Origin: Legionella cincinnatiensis
GTDB taxonomy: Bacteria > Pseudomonadota > Gammaproteobacteria > Legionellales > Legionellaceae
Assembly (NCBI RefSeq): GCF_900452415.1
Contig: NZ_UGNX01000001.1
Span: 2,232,001-2,296,000 of the forward strand
DNA: 64,000 bases
Direction of reading: 5' to 3'
Below the pieces are notes generated by a model, which searched no databases, was not told where the DNA came from, and saw nothing but the letters and a program-made list of their open reading frames with translations. The position numbers and the translations under genes are program-made. Positions 25,956 to 34,952 of the stretch are shown here, piece by piece. Numbering within the stretch: position 1 is the stretch's first letter; the number at the start of each line of letters is the position of its first letter.

Positions 25956-26906
25956 ATGAACTTGCACTGGAGTATTCTCATGAAAAAAGACAAAGAAAAA
26001 CATCAGACCATCCCTGAACCAACCATTACAAGTGGAGCAAAAGAACAAATCTCTTCAGCTGCACTAACGTTACAACTATTAAACAAAGAAAAAGAAAAAA
26101 TTAAAGAGAAAGAAAAAAAAGAGTTTGCTGATGAAGCCGCAAAAGTACGCTGTCGGACTTGTTTTAAAGAAATAGCCCCTACCCGTCGTTGTTTCGGACA
26201 TGGTGGAGGAGGCGGTGGAGGTGATGGTGGCTCTGGTAATACCTCCGAGGAAAAAGCAAGTTCTGGTGAAGATAAATCGCTCACTAAATCAGGGAAAATA
26301 GTTGAAACTACCGATGAATTGATAGGCCAGTTTGCTTCTATGGAAGATAGAGAAGCACTTGATTTAGAGTCTAGTTTTGACCCAGAAATAATTGAACAAT
26401 TAATTGCTGATGGGAAATTGCTGGTTGATAGTGATCGCGAATCAATGACCCTTACCATTAAATTGCTTTGTGAACCTAATGAATTAACTGAAGAACAAAG
26501 AGAAGAATTAAAAAAATTCATAGAAGCAATTATAAAAGAATTCAATGAATTTAAAGAAGAAAATAATCTTTCCGATGATTGTTTACAACTCATTCAAGAT
26601 GAGGAAGGAAACATACGTTCTCTTCGTATTACTATGCCCACTTTAGCCTTATACGATGCATTTATCCAACGGCTGGCAAATAATTTAGTACCCATACCCA
26701 GCCCAAAGGCACAAGAAAAGGATGAAGCCACGAAAGAGCGAAGTTTTGCTCCAAATCCACTTTCGATGGAGCCTAAGCCGTCTAATAAGTTCTCTAAACA
26801 AGAGGAAATTGAGCAAAATAAGGATATAGAACCTAAAAAGACGGAAAATGAGGGAGAAGAACAAGTAATCTTTAACCCATCTCCTTTCAATATGAAACCT
26901 TGGTAA
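25956..26906 (+). CDS. Gly- and Glu-rich hypothetical protein; effector-like
   Basis: 316 residues; an in-frame ATG at 25980 is the alternative start, but 25956 has AGGATG. The sequence runs through a Lys/Glu-rich helix (residues ~40-60), a Cys pair (CRTCFKE), a run of nine glycines (residues ~83-95), an acidic alpha/beta region (~115-235) and a disordered Pro/Lys/Glu tail ending FNPSPFNMKPW. Glutamate clusters occur near the C-terminus, a feature frequent in Dot/Icm substrates. No domain recognised. It is the sole gene after promoter copy B. Confidence 0.65.
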   Translation: MNLHWSILMKKDKEKHQTIPEPTITSGAKEQISSAALTLQLLNKEKEKIKEKEKKEFADEAAKVRCRTCFKEIAPTRRCFGHGGGGGGGDGGSGNTSEEKASSGEDKSLTKSGKIVETTDELIGQFASMEDREALDLESSFDPEIIEQLIADGKLLVDSDRESMTLTIKLLCEPNELTEEQREELKKFIEAIIKEFNEFKEENNLSDDCLQLIQDEEGNIRSLRITMPTLALYDAFIQRLANNLVPIPSPKAQEKDEATKERSFAPNPLSMEPKPSNKFSKQEEIEQNKDIEPKKTENEGEEQVIFNPSPFNMKPW

Positions 26907-27020
26907 AGTAAGGACTAATAATTGTTTATTCAACTAAATGACCTATTCTAATCTAAATAAAATCCATTAAATTATCATTTAATGGTTTAAATTTTAGTAT
27001 ACAGTCAAAAAGAAGCAGCT

Positions 27021-28187
27021 TTATAGTGTTGAAACACGTTCAGAGGATATTTTACTTTTTTTCAATTTCTCTAAAAATTCGTTAGCCAGTGTGGGAGGAT
27101 TTCCTTTTGCAGTATTAATAACAGCATCAAAGTCTATGCCCTCTGAAATATTAAGCGAAGCACGTTCTTGATTTTCAAAAAAACCAAACCGATTAGCTAG
27201 CTTACTATACTCCTCAATAGTTTTTTTAGAGCCTATGCGTGGTAAATCATCGGGGGTTGATTCCAGCGCCTCATCGTTAATCTGCAGTTTGATCACACGA
27301 TCTGAGGTAGTTATTATCTGAACTTCTTCGTCGTAACTTTGTTGTAGTGCGTTCAGGTCAACAGGATTTTCTAAAAATAAGGGATCACCATTTTTGTCTG
27401 TATTTGCATGTTTATTGACCATGTAAAACAGTTCATTTCTTGAAAGTATGTGCTCAGAAGAATCATCAAATAATTTATCTGCCGTAACTAATGTTGCTAA
27501 CTGATGAAATGGAAATAACCCTACCCGTTTATCCATAGGATTATCGATGTCAGCTTTACGATTTCTCTCTTGAATACGCTCACTTAATTTCTGCACAGGG
27601 CAATAAGCAAAAACTATAGAAGTGCTTAATGTTTCGCTTGGATTTTCTTCACTATATTGCTGCGCACGCTTTTGAAAATAGTCTAAACATTCTTTAGCAC
27701 TTTCATCTGGGGATGGCACAAGATCGATAACAATGGATTGCCCGGAATTGTCCTTATTGAACACCTCATCATAAAGCCTTACCATAGGATCATTAATTTT
27801 GGTAACAGAACGTAATTCTTTAGCCAGTTTAGATATTTCGCTTTCTATAAATCCCGCCTTTGTTAGGACGTCTTCGAGATTAGGAAGTAAGGGATTAGGG
27901 AATCCATGGGCTGTAATTAGATGACTGCCTTTGGATAGAGTAAGTACCCCTGTACCACATAATGTTAAAATTTCCTCTTCAGTCATTAGTGCTTGAAGGT
28001 TTTGTATAACACCCGATGCATCAAGTTTCTCAAACATTAATAACTTTAGATCACTCGGACTCATATTAACAATTTTACCCACCACTTCATCAATACTCGA
28101 AGATTGCCACCCGTGTGTTGTAACCAACTCTCTACACAATGATGATTTTCCTGCGGTTGATGATCCTAATAACAAAACAACATGCAT
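27021..28187 (-). CDS. P-loop kinase-like protein; effector-like
   Basis: 388 residues; AGAGG precedes ATG 28187. The protein opens directly with a Walker A strand-loop, VVLLLGSSTAGKSSLCREL (residues 3-21). A kinase-type arrangement follows, with acidic Q-S-I-V-I-D-L-V-P (Walker B-like, ~150) and an Arg/Lys lid region SERIQERNRKADIDNPMDKRVGLFPF (~205-230). It resembles chloramphenicol-phosphotransferase-like and zeta-toxin-like small-molecule kinases, but the C-terminal ~150 residues match nothing I know. No signal peptide. Phosphotransfer to a nucleotide sugar or protein is possible; the substrate is unknown. Related proteins occur among Legionella effectors. Confidence 0.65.
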   Translation of the reverse strand: MHVVLLLGSSTAGKSSLCRELVTTHGWQSSSIDEVVGKIVNMSPSDLKLLMFEKLDASGVIQNLQALMTEEEILTLCGTGVLTLSKGSHLITAHGFPNPLLPNLEDVLTKAGFIESEISKLAKELRSVTKINDPMVRLYDEVFNKDNSGQSIVIDLVPSPDESAKECLDYFQKRAQQYSEENPSETLSTSIVFAYCPVQKLSERIQERNRKADIDNPMDKRVGLFPFHQLATLVTADKLFDDSSEHILSRNELFYMVNKHANTDKNGDPLFLENPVDLNALQQSYDEEVQIITTSDRVIKLQINDEALESTPDDLPRIGSKKTIEEYSKLANRFGFFENQERASLNISEGIDFDAVINTAKGNPPTLANEFLEKLKKSKISSERVSTL

Positions 28188-28537
28188 GGTAAACCTCTTT
28201 AATAGGGGAACAATAGATACCGCGTAAGCTCTCAGAGCATAGTAAATTGCCTCTTACTATGTCCCGAGATTATACAAAAAAGATGCTTCATTTTTCTTAA
28301 TTCAGCCTATTTTGCAAAAAATTTACATTGAATGATATTTGGCTTTGAGGAGGAAGTTGTGGAGCTAGTGTAAGTAACCACTTACAGCTTTAAAACCTCT
28401 GGCATGAGCATTTTACAAGATCTAAAACTTATTCTAATATTAATCTAAGTAGGCTTTATTGGAATGGCACTCTTTTGATCAAAGCCTAAGCTTTGGAAAA
28501 GACTATTGAATATATAATTTTTTATTTGCTGGTTTAT
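28188..28537. other. Intergenic region, no gene seen
   Basis: Upstream region of the minus-strand kinase-like gene and of the following plus-strand remnant. AT-rich, with no hairpin of note. A TTG-led extension of the next gene to 28493 is open but has no ribosome site. Confidence 0.4.
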
Positions 28538-28915
28538 ATGTCTAAGAGAGATTGTTACACACTAAAGTTGAAATTAAATGTGACTAAAATTCCTGTAGAT
28601 GAAAGAGAAGCGAACATTTTTGCTATTTATTCATTATTATCGAAAGAAGACCTCTTCAAGGGAGCTGAAGGAATTCTTCCTCAGGTTATCACCAAGATAA
28701 AAAATATTATAGAAAATATTGATCTAGATAACGAAATAGAAATTTGCGAATCAATACTTAAGATTAAAGAGGAAATAAAGAATCACCTCAATGATGCTTC
28801 TAATTCAAATCTAAACGATTTATTAACCGCATTTAATTGCACAACTAATTTAACTTATAAGACAATCCTGAGTTTTCGGCAAGCGAGCGTGACTAAAGAC
28901 AGAGTTGTTGTTTAG
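28538..28915 (+). CDS. Truncated hypothetical protein, 3' end formed by IS66
   Basis: About 125 residues from ATG 28538. The segment GILPQVITKIKNIIENIDLD...LNDLLTAF aligns residue for residue with GSIPNIIKEMRDIVGNLDPS...ARDLINAF of the pseudogene at 33324-33930, so the two are paralogues. The final ~15 codons (from about 28870) lie in the IS66 left end, so the original C-terminus is gone. The start is weakly supported (no ribosome site). Probably a non-functional remnant of a Legionella-specific family. Confidence 0.5.
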   Translation: MSKRDCYTLKLKLNVTKIPVDEREANIFAIYSLLSKEDLFKGAEGILPQVITKIKNIIENIDLDNEIEICESILKIKEEIKNHLNDASNSNLNDLLTAFNCTTNLTYKTILSFRQASVTKDRVVV

Positions 28916-28948
28916 CCTATAGCCTCAATGATTTTAGGAGGCGACTCA

Positions 28949-29329
28949 ATGATAAATGGCACCAATAAACTAGAAACTGTCAAACAAGCCTTTAGACACT
29001 GGCGATCCACAAGAACAAAACGCGGGCAAATCCCCGATGAGTTATGGGAGCAGGTCAAGGGACTATTGGTTGATTATACTCCTTCGAAAATCGGCAGTCA
29101 TTTAGGGATTAGTCCAATCCAAATCAGGAAAAAATTAGTACCTGTCCAGAATACTAGTCCGCAGTTTGTTGAGGTAAAAGGAAAACCTACGAGGCTTGAT
29201 TCAGAGTTTCTATCAAATAGCGATGCGCCTTGTAGTGTTGAACTTCATCGCCCCTGTGGCAGTATACTGAAAATCAACGCAGTACCGATGAGTAGGATAT
29301 CAAAACTCATGCTGGATTTTATGGGGTAA
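28949..29329 (+). CDS. tnpA: IS66 accessory protein TnpA (Orf1)
   Basis: About 126 residues. ATG 28949 has a strong AGGAGG site; the in-frame ATG at 28928 does not. It is a small helix-turn-helix protein: LETVKQAFRHWRSTRTKRGQIPDELWEQVKGLL, then SKIGSHLGISPIQIRKKL, then a basic C-terminus VELHRPCGSILKI. TnpA is required with TnpB for efficient IS66 transposition. It ends 2 bp before tnpB. A frameshifted copy lies at 32691-33036 and a more degraded one near 41.0 kb. Confidence 0.85.
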   Translation: MINGTNKLETVKQAFRHWRSTRTKRGQIPDELWEQVKGLLVDYTPSKIGSHLGISPIQIRKKLVPVQNTSPQFVEVKGKPTRLDSEFLSNSDAPCSVELHRPCGSILKINAVPMSRISKLMLDFMG

Positions 29330-29331
29330 CG

Positions 29332-29724
29332 ATGCTGCAGATTACCCCACAACATCGGTTGTTACTTGCTGTTGAACCCGTTGATTTTAGAAAAGGCATC
29401 GATGGCTTAAAAGCCTTATGCCGACAAAAGCTACTTGATGACCCATTCAGCGGTACCGTATTTGTTTTTACCAATCGCATGCGTACCTCAGTGAAACTAT
29501 TAGTGTATGATGCGAGTGGTTTTTGGCTATGCCAGAAACGGTTCAGTCGAGGCAAGCTGGCTTGGTGGCCTAGTGGATTGGGTCCCTCTGTTCAATTACG
29601 CTCCAGTGAGTTATTGATACTGCTTGCCCAAGGCCATCCCATAAAAGCAAGCCTTCCAGACGATTGGCGTTCTATGGCTTATGCGGCCAGTGATGATTCT
29701 AATGAAGCCAACGTGTTTTCGTAA
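29332..29724 (+). CDS. tnpB: IS66 accessory protein TnpB (Orf2)
   Basis: 130 residues with the full IS66 Orf2 signature: HRLLLAVEPVDFRKGIDGLKALC, DPFSGTVFVFTNRMRTSVKLLVYDASGFWLCQKRFSRGKLAWWP. Slightly longer than the usual ~115, because its last ~15 codons run antisense through the end of tnpC (46-bp overlap). Confidence 0.92.
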   Translation: MLQITPQHRLLLAVEPVDFRKGIDGLKALCRQKLLDDPFSGTVFVFTNRMRTSVKLLVYDASGFWLCQKRFSRGKLAWWPSGLGPSVQLRSSELLILLAQGHPIKASLPDDWRSMAYAASDDSNEANVFS

Positions 29725-31334
29725 TTCCAGGGAAGCCAGGCTTGAGGTTCTTTAACAATTTGGTCTTTGTAAACCTGCAGTGCAACCAGGTATTCAAAGG
29801 GATTAATGCCGGATAACTCACAGGTATAAATAATGCTGGTGAGTACGCCACCTACCATAGCGCCGTATTCGGTTTTATAAAAGAACCAGGTGTTACGTCC
29901 TCGGATAGGGATTTTTAACCCTCGCTCCAAGTCATTGTTGTGGATGGGCGCACCAGGAATTTGTAGAAAACGGGTGAGTCTCTCCCAATGCTTCAGCATA
30001 TATTTTATGGCTTTGCCTAAGGAATCATTAGGCTCGACTTGTTTGGATGACAGCAGTTTCTCCATGTACGCTCGGGCTTCAAGCATTGCAGTTTTGCTGT
30101 ACTTCTGGTGGTAGACTAGACGCTGTTGTTCATCATGTCCAAGTTGTTTTGATTCCTCATCCATCTTAAATGGAATAGAAAGCCATTTCATGATAGGCAA
30201 ACAGTGTTCCGGGTAAAATGTTTGTAACTCTTCAAACTTACGAAAGCCATGAGACAAGCAGTTACATACAATGGTGTCATGGGTCACTGGGATATTATGA
30301 CTTAGTGCATCACACATTTGGATGACCTTGCCATTATTCTTATGGCGCTTATTAAGAAGGCGCTCCATGTTTTCGCCAGAGTGACGTTGGCTGTTATAAA
30401 AGAGTGCTATTTTATGGGCGCCGTTTTGTGCCAATATTCCTGTGGTGTACATGCCAGTTCGTTTTTTATCAGGGTTTAGTCTGTTGTGCCGAATCGTATC
30501 TACAATTCGAAGCACCGTATCGTCATTGTGAATTAAAGAGCCATTCGCTGCGAGTTCCTCTAAAGCAGGGAATACTAACAATGCACATCCAGCTAATTCT
30601 TCCATGAGTTGCCATTGGGTAGAGGAGGGAATGGGAAAGCCAATGAGCGATTGAAAATATTCTTGTCGATGAAAAGGCATGGCCATGTAGTATTTTTGTA
30701 AGGCTAACATGGCTTTAAAACTTGGATGATATTTTTCCTGGTGGACATGAGCCGGAATATTAGCTGAAAATATCTCATTGCATAAAGCACATCGCAGCTT
30801 CTCAATCCAATATTTATTAACGGATGCTAGATTTTGTCCTTTTATATTAATGAGGATGCCAGGATTGATGGAATAAAGCCTGCCACCACAGTGATGTGGG
30901 CATAGTTGTCCAGCACTTAGGGACTCTAAGGCAATGGTGTGTTCCTGTGCATTGATGTAGGCAGTATGTGGAAGGCGTCCATGTCCTGTGGGTTCTTTGG
31001 GCTCATTGCTCTCATCATTTGATTGGCTGGGCGCAGGTTCTTCTGCGGCAGTGTTATTTTGTTCTACCTTTAAAGATTTGTCGTGATGTTTAGTAGTCTT
31101 GTCAAAGATAAGCCGCTTTAAATTGGATACAGTGATTTTATGCTCGATCAGTGCCCTCGGGATCCAAGAAGCCAGGTTAATACACCCAATGACAAACGGT
31201 TTTGTGCACTCAGGTAGGTTTGATGAGTGCACTAATGCAACGATCTGATCAACTTCTTCCTGTGATTTCTCAATGACAATAGGTAATTCTTTTGCTGGTG
31301 TCATTAGCAACATTGCTCCTCTTAATGGCAGCAA
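29679..31334 (-). CDS. tnpC: IS66 transposase TnpC
   Basis: 551 residues. It has an N-terminal coiled/zinc-finger region (LSAGQLCPHHCGGRLYSINPG, CALCNEIF), the DDE core with LIHNDDTVLRIVD, GVLTSIIYTCELSG and the conserved HNNDLERGLKIPIRGRNTWFFYKTEYGA, and the IS66 C-terminal motif AWLPWNY. The frame is intact. It points toward tnpA/tnpB and overlaps the end of tnpB tail to tail; in most IS66 elements all three genes share one direction. Confidence 0.92.
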   Translation of the reverse strand: MLPLRGAMLLMTPAKELPIVIEKSQEEVDQIVALVHSSNLPECTKPFVIGCINLASWIPRALIEHKITVSNLKRLIFDKTTKHHDKSLKVEQNNTAAEEPAPSQSNDESNEPKEPTGHGRLPHTAYINAQEHTIALESLSAGQLCPHHCGGRLYSINPGILINIKGQNLASVNKYWIEKLRCALCNEIFSANIPAHVHQEKYHPSFKAMLALQKYYMAMPFHRQEYFQSLIGFPIPSSTQWQLMEELAGCALLVFPALEELAANGSLIHNDDTVLRIVDTIRHNRLNPDKKRTGMYTTGILAQNGAHKIALFYNSQRHSGENMERLLNKRHKNNGKVIQMCDALSHNIPVTHDTIVCNCLSHGFRKFEELQTFYPEHCLPIMKWLSIPFKMDEESKQLGHDEQQRLVYHQKYSKTAMLEARAYMEKLLSSKQVEPNDSLGKAIKYMLKHWERLTRFLQIPGAPIHNNDLERGLKIPIRGRNTWFFYKTEYGAMVGGVLTSIIYTCELSGINPFEYLVALQVYKDQIVKEPQAWLPWNYENTLASLESSLAA

Positions 31335-31450
31335 GATTAGCTAGCAGTCGTAATAAAATCAATAGGTTGTGCTGAAAATCAATGATTTTTGTTGCAAAGT
31401 CACGTTATCTATGGAGTTACGTCTTGATAAATATGATTTAAACAAAACCG

Positions 31451-31530
31451 TCATGGTTATAAATTTGCATATCGCGATGAATCTTTATGCGCAAATTTAA
31501 ATCATTTATGCTCTAGCGCTATAACCATGA
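31451..31530. repeat. Nested inverted repeat between IS66 and HAD-like gene
   Basis: Outer arms TCATGGTTATA (31451-31461) and TATAACCATGA (31520-31530) enclose a second pair (AAATTTGCATA / ATGCGCAAATTT). It could be a hairpin-forming transcript, a terminator for neither neighbour, or a small mobile-element remnant. No gene in 31335-31680. Confidence 0.5.
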
Positions 31531-31680
31531 TATTCCAAAATGTATATGGAGTTATTTACAAATTTCATAACTTATTAAGTAAGACTTAAGAATTTTTATT
31601 TAATAATATTCGCCTCAGAGTTGTGCAATAGCTCTAAAAACTCTGGACTAACTTTATTAATAAATTAATTAGGAAAAAGT

Positions 31681-32580
31681 ATGACTAAAATTGTTTATTC
31701 CTTCGATTATGATGGCTGTTTAAATCCCGTCCGTTTCGCTATAGATCCGGATGACTTTCTTCAAATTAACGAAGATTTGCAGCAATTACTCATAAACAAA
31801 AACCGCAATTATGATAAAGCATACGTTTTGATTGGTTCCAATCGTCAATCTTTTGGTACCGAACAGTATAATGCCGATGAAAATATAAATGGTTATGCTT
31901 TTGAGAATATTCCTTGTTTTGCTAAAGAAATCGGAGCTGAATTTATTCCATTCTGGATGACTGATATATACAATGGTTTAAAAATGGGAACTGCTTTTGA
32001 ATGTGCTACCAATGAATATACTAATAAAACGGTTGGTTCACATGCATCATACTTATTCGATGAGCTCAAAATCACCCTGATTTATGCGCAATTACAATAT
32101 ATCGCTTTAGCAAATCCAAATGATGAAATACATTTTGAGTTTTATGATGATAAAGCTACTATTCTTAATGCATTGTCTGATTTTTTCAAAAAGAACCAAC
32201 AACTTATTCCAAGCAATATAACACTTAAATTAAAACAATACTTTGGTGTTAATGATAATTATAGGATTACAGAAAAAGGAGATATCTCTGGCACAGGTAT
32301 ACCTAACTCTAATTATCAAGAGCTTTTAAGAAAACTCGGTTTTGCCATACTAAGCAGAGCAGAGCATGAAAATATTTTATTGGATACAAACAATAATCCA
32401 ACTACTGCTGAAAAAGTAATACTCAATAATTATAATGATTATTTCACCTTTCCCATTACAGCAGACGAGTATGAATATTTAAGTTGTCCAGAAAAAATTG
32501 AACAGACAAACATAAAACACAATGATAAAGTAGATTTAGCGAATCAAACAGAATATTTATTACACTCTGTACCATTGTGA
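31681..32580 (+). CDS. HAD-like protein; effector-like
   Basis: 299 residues; AGGA ribosome site before ATG 31681. The N-terminus YSFDYDGCLN (Asp9 and Asp11) is HAD motif I. LIGSNRQS (~residue 50) is a motif II-like strand ending in Ser. FEFYDDKATI (~155) fits the acidic motif IV. Active HAD enzymes are Mg-dependent phosphatases or related phosphotransferases. The C-terminal ~110 residues are not part of the fold and contain Asn-rich segments. No signal peptide. Substrate unknown; the setting suggests a host-directed or Legionella-specific role. Confidence 0.65.
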   Translation: MTKIVYSFDYDGCLNPVRFAIDPDDFLQINEDLQQLLINKNRNYDKAYVLIGSNRQSFGTEQYNADENINGYAFENIPCFAKEIGAEFIPFWMTDIYNGLKMGTAFECATNEYTNKTVGSHASYLFDELKITLIYAQLQYIALANPNDEIHFEFYDDKATILNALSDFFKKNQQLIPSNITLKLKQYFGVNDNYRITEKGDISGTGIPNSNYQELLRKLGFAILSRAEHENILLDTNNNPTTAEKVILNNYNDYFTFPITADEYEYLSCPEKIEQTNIKHNDKVDLANQTEYLLHSVPL

Positions 32581-32690
32581 ATTAGTCAAATTTATTCGTA
32601 AGCGTTCAACAAATTAACTGCTACTTTGCAAGGGTCGCGCTACCTCGTGAAAGATTCCGGGACGTCCCAGTCCCCGAAATCGACTCGCCA

Positions 32691-33116
32691 ACTCATCGGT
32701 ACTGCATTGATTTTCAGTATACTGCCACAGGGACGATGAAGTTCAGCACTACAAAGCGCATCGCTATTCGATAGAAACTCTGAATCAAGCCTCGTAGGTT
32801 TTCCTTTTATCTCAACAAACTGCAGGTCCGTTTTCTCTACAGGCAATAATTTTTTCCTGATTTGGATTAGACTAAATCCCTAAATGACTGCCAATTTTCG
32901 AAGGCGTATAGTCACCCAATAATCCCTTGACTTGTTCCCATAACTCATCAGGAATTTGCCCTCGTTTTATTCGTGTAACTCGCCTGTGTCTAAATGCTTG
33001 TTTGACAGTTTCTAGTTTATTGGTGCCATTTATCATTAAGTCGCCTCCTAAATTCTTCGAGGATATAGCTAAACAACTGAACTGTCTTTAGTCACGCACG
33101 ATTGCCGAAAACTCAG
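32691..33116 (-). pseudogene. Degraded IS66 left end with frameshifted tnpA
   Basis: Reads on the minus strand from the same terminal sequence as the intact IS66 (CTGAGTTTTCGGCAA at 33116-33102), through ATG 33036 (MINGTNKLETVKQAF...). A one-base insertion at GGGATTTAGT shifts the frame, and the homology stops at CCGATGAGT (32691). tnpB and tnpC are absent. The next 200 bases to 33323 show no gene. Confidence 0.85.
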
Positions 33117-33323
33117 AGACAATCCGTAGTGCTTTATGTGCTAAGAATGAAACCATGAAAAATATTTTGTCTTCTTATGATTAAACTCAGTGAGAATGAA
33201 TCTATAAAAAAAACCTCTCATTAAGATAAACGAAGTTGAATTTGTTCTATTGATTACTGAGACATACTCTACTCTGCGAGGCCTCTGTGTATCTTATTGT
33301 TTTTCTGTATGCCTACATTTTAT

Positions 33324-33930
33324 TTAGTGATATGAAATTTGCATCACTTTCGAGTAGCAGCTAATGGGACTCATAATTTCGTTCATAGAGGGATTCGCTG
33401 TCAATTCGGTGCGAATTTTTCGAAAATCACAACAATCTGGATTGGAAAATGCGTTAATGAGATCACGTGCGTTTTTAGTATAATTACTTTCTTCAGACTT
33501 AATAATTTTATCTTTAATTTCAATAATGGCACTTGCTATAGCCTCCTCTTTGGAAGGATCAAGGTTTCCTACAATATCTCGCATCTCTTTGATGATATTT
33601 GGAATGGAACCGTCTTGGTTTCTTAGTATTCATTATTATTTAATCCAGAGTAAACCGCTAAAACATTTTCTTCTCTTTTCATTCGTAGGTATTCTGATAA
33701 TATTTGATCCTGACTTTTACTTTATTTGGCAGCGTTGGTTTATCTGCTACGTGACTTCCCTCCTCTTTTTTATCATCAGGAAAACTTGATTTATTGTCAG
33801 GTTGAAGTTTTTTATCAGAAGAGTGGATTTCAATCTGTGTCGTATTTAATTCAGGTCCACCCATTGGCGCTTTGAGCTCGCTTGAGGTAACACCCTACTC
33901 TCTTCCAACAAGATTTGAGCTAAAAGACAT
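33324..33930 (-). pseudogene. Decayed effector-like gene, paralogue of 28538-28915
   Basis: ATG 33930 starts MSFSSNLVGRE and meets a stop at codon 12. The same frame continues as SSELKAPMGGPELNTTQIEI...KKEEGSHVADKPTL to about 33679. After a shift and further stops the homologous core follows (GSIPNIIKEMRDIVGNLDPSKEEAIASAIIEIKDKI, ARDLINAF) to 33324. The core aligns with the truncated gene at 28538. The original protein was hydrophilic and of unknown function. Confidence 0.65.
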
Positions 33931-34130
33931 ATTATTTCTTCTAAAAGCGCAAAGGAGCAATATTTTATCACTTAAATTATTAATCAATCATTAAGGGCTT
34001 TGTTTGAGCCAATAAACGTCCTAGTTTGACTCGTCTGACCTAGAAGAAAGTATACAATTAGGAATTTTCTTGGTAGGTTTTATTATCTATTTTGAAGAAT
34101 TTTAAATTTAACTTTTCAAACTTTATAAAT

Positions 34131-34158
34131 GAAGCTGGATATTAAATTTTCCAGCTTC
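34131..34158 (-). terminator. Hairpin downstream of periplasmic gene
   Basis: Arms GAAGCTGG and CCAGCTTC around a 12-bp AT loop, 10 bp after the stop of the minus-strand gene at 34169. Confidence 0.55.
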
Positions 34159-34168
34159 ACTTATTATA

Positions 34169-34408
34169 TCAATCTTTTGCTTCGCAAGTTATTTTTGTGC
34201 AATCGCGACAGTTTTGAGCTGCAAAAGCGAATGATTGTGCTGCAGGACCTTGAGTATTTGCCATTTTGTCATCAGCTGCTTTATCGGAAGGATTATCACT
34301 GCTACTCGCATTAGTAGTACAAACCCATTTAGAATTCATATCTGTTTGAGTTGCAGCATAACTTACAGATGCCCCTAAAATAAAAAAACTTACAATTAAC
34401 TTTTTCAT
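34169..34408 (-). CDS. Small secreted/periplasmic protein (copy 1)
   Basis: 79 residues with a clear signal peptide (MKKLIVSFFILGASVSYAA, cleavage after AxA-like SYAA). The mature part is polar, with WVCTTNASSS, DKAADDKMA, SFAFAAQNCRDCTKITCEAKD. Four cysteines (CTTN, NCRDC, TC) suggest two disulfides. The protein at 34710-34952 is a clear paralogue with the same spacing of cysteines. Function unknown. Confidence 0.75.
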   Translation of the reverse strand: MKKLIVSFFILGASVSYAATQTDMNSKWVCTTNASSSDNPSDKAADDKMANTQGPAAQSFAFAAQNCRDCTKITCEAKD

Positions 34409-34434
34409 AACTCTCCTTGTTTAAATATTTATTA

Positions 34435-34638
34435 TTAATGTTTAATTTGTTCTCGGAAGTCTTTAACGGCTTTCTCAGCTTCATCTTTTGAGTAACCATA
34501 GTGTTTTTGCAGTTTTCCAAAAACTTCTTGATGATTGCCTTCAATAACTTTAAAGTCATCATCGGTTAATTTACCCCAAGTTTTTTTCATTTTACCTTTT
34601 AGTTCTTCCCATTTTCCTTCAAATATGTCCTTATTCAT
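34435..34638 (-). CDS. CsbD family stress protein
   Basis: 67 residues, nearly the whole CsbD domain: [58 protein letters not shown]. Cytosolic, helical, highly charged; family members are induced by general stress in many bacteria, with no known biochemical role. It lies between the two periplasmic paralogues on the same strand, 26 bp from copy 1 and 71 bp from copy 2, suggesting one transcription unit. Confidence 0.9.
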   Translation of the reverse strand: MNKDIFEGKWEELKGKMKKTWGKLTDDDFKVIEGNHQEVFGKLQKHYGYSKDEAEKAVKDFREQIKH

Positions 34639-34709
34639 TTAGCTCTCCTTGATTATTTGATTTTAAAATATAGAAGACTGGTTACTAAAAAAATCTATCT
34701 TTAATCCTA

Positions 34710-34952
34710 TTAATCGCTTATTTCACAAGTTATTTTTATACAGTCCCGGCAGTTTTTAGCAGCAAAAGCAAAAGATTTGGCTGCAGAACCTTTGGTGTGT
34801 GCCATTTTGTCATCAGCAACCCTATCTTTATAATTAGCACCACTACTGGCATTAGTAGTGCAAATCCACTTAGAGTGCATATTAGTATGATTTGTTGCAG
34901 CAACGCTGACACACGAACCTAAAATTAAGGCACTCATAATTAACCTTTTCAT
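34710..34952 (-). CDS. Small secreted/periplasmic protein (copy 2)
   Basis: 80 residues; signal peptide MKRLIMSALILGSCVSVAA, then the same mature architecture as copy 1 (WICTTNASSG, DRVADDKMAHT, SFAFAAKNCRDCIKITCEISD). First gene of the likely three-gene unit. AAGGCAAG lies upstream of the ATG. The 34953-35283 stretch upstream contains no gene and must hold the promoters of this unit and of the divergent gene at 35284. Confidence 0.75.
   Translation of the reverse strand: MKRLIMSALILGSCVSVAATNHTNMHSKWICTTNASSGANYKDRVADDKMAHTKGSAAKSFAFAAKNCRDCIKITCEISD

Larger units (their letters stand above)
28868..31385. mobile_element. IS66-family element with oppositely oriented tnpC
   Basis: Contains intact tnpA and tnpB on the plus strand and intact tnpC on the minus strand. 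The left end is placed at CTGAGTTTTCGGCAA because the second, degraded copy at 32691-33116 begins with the same sequence. A partly matching inverted sequence (TGCTGAAAATCAA) near 31370 may be the right end. Ends are therefore approximate and no target duplication could be established. Confidence 0.7.

Noticed and set aside
26003-26593. 196-codon Ser-rich minus-strand frame
   Set aside because: Antisense of the Gly/Glu-rich gene; the Ser-rich composition is what the complementary strand of Glu/Lys codons gives.
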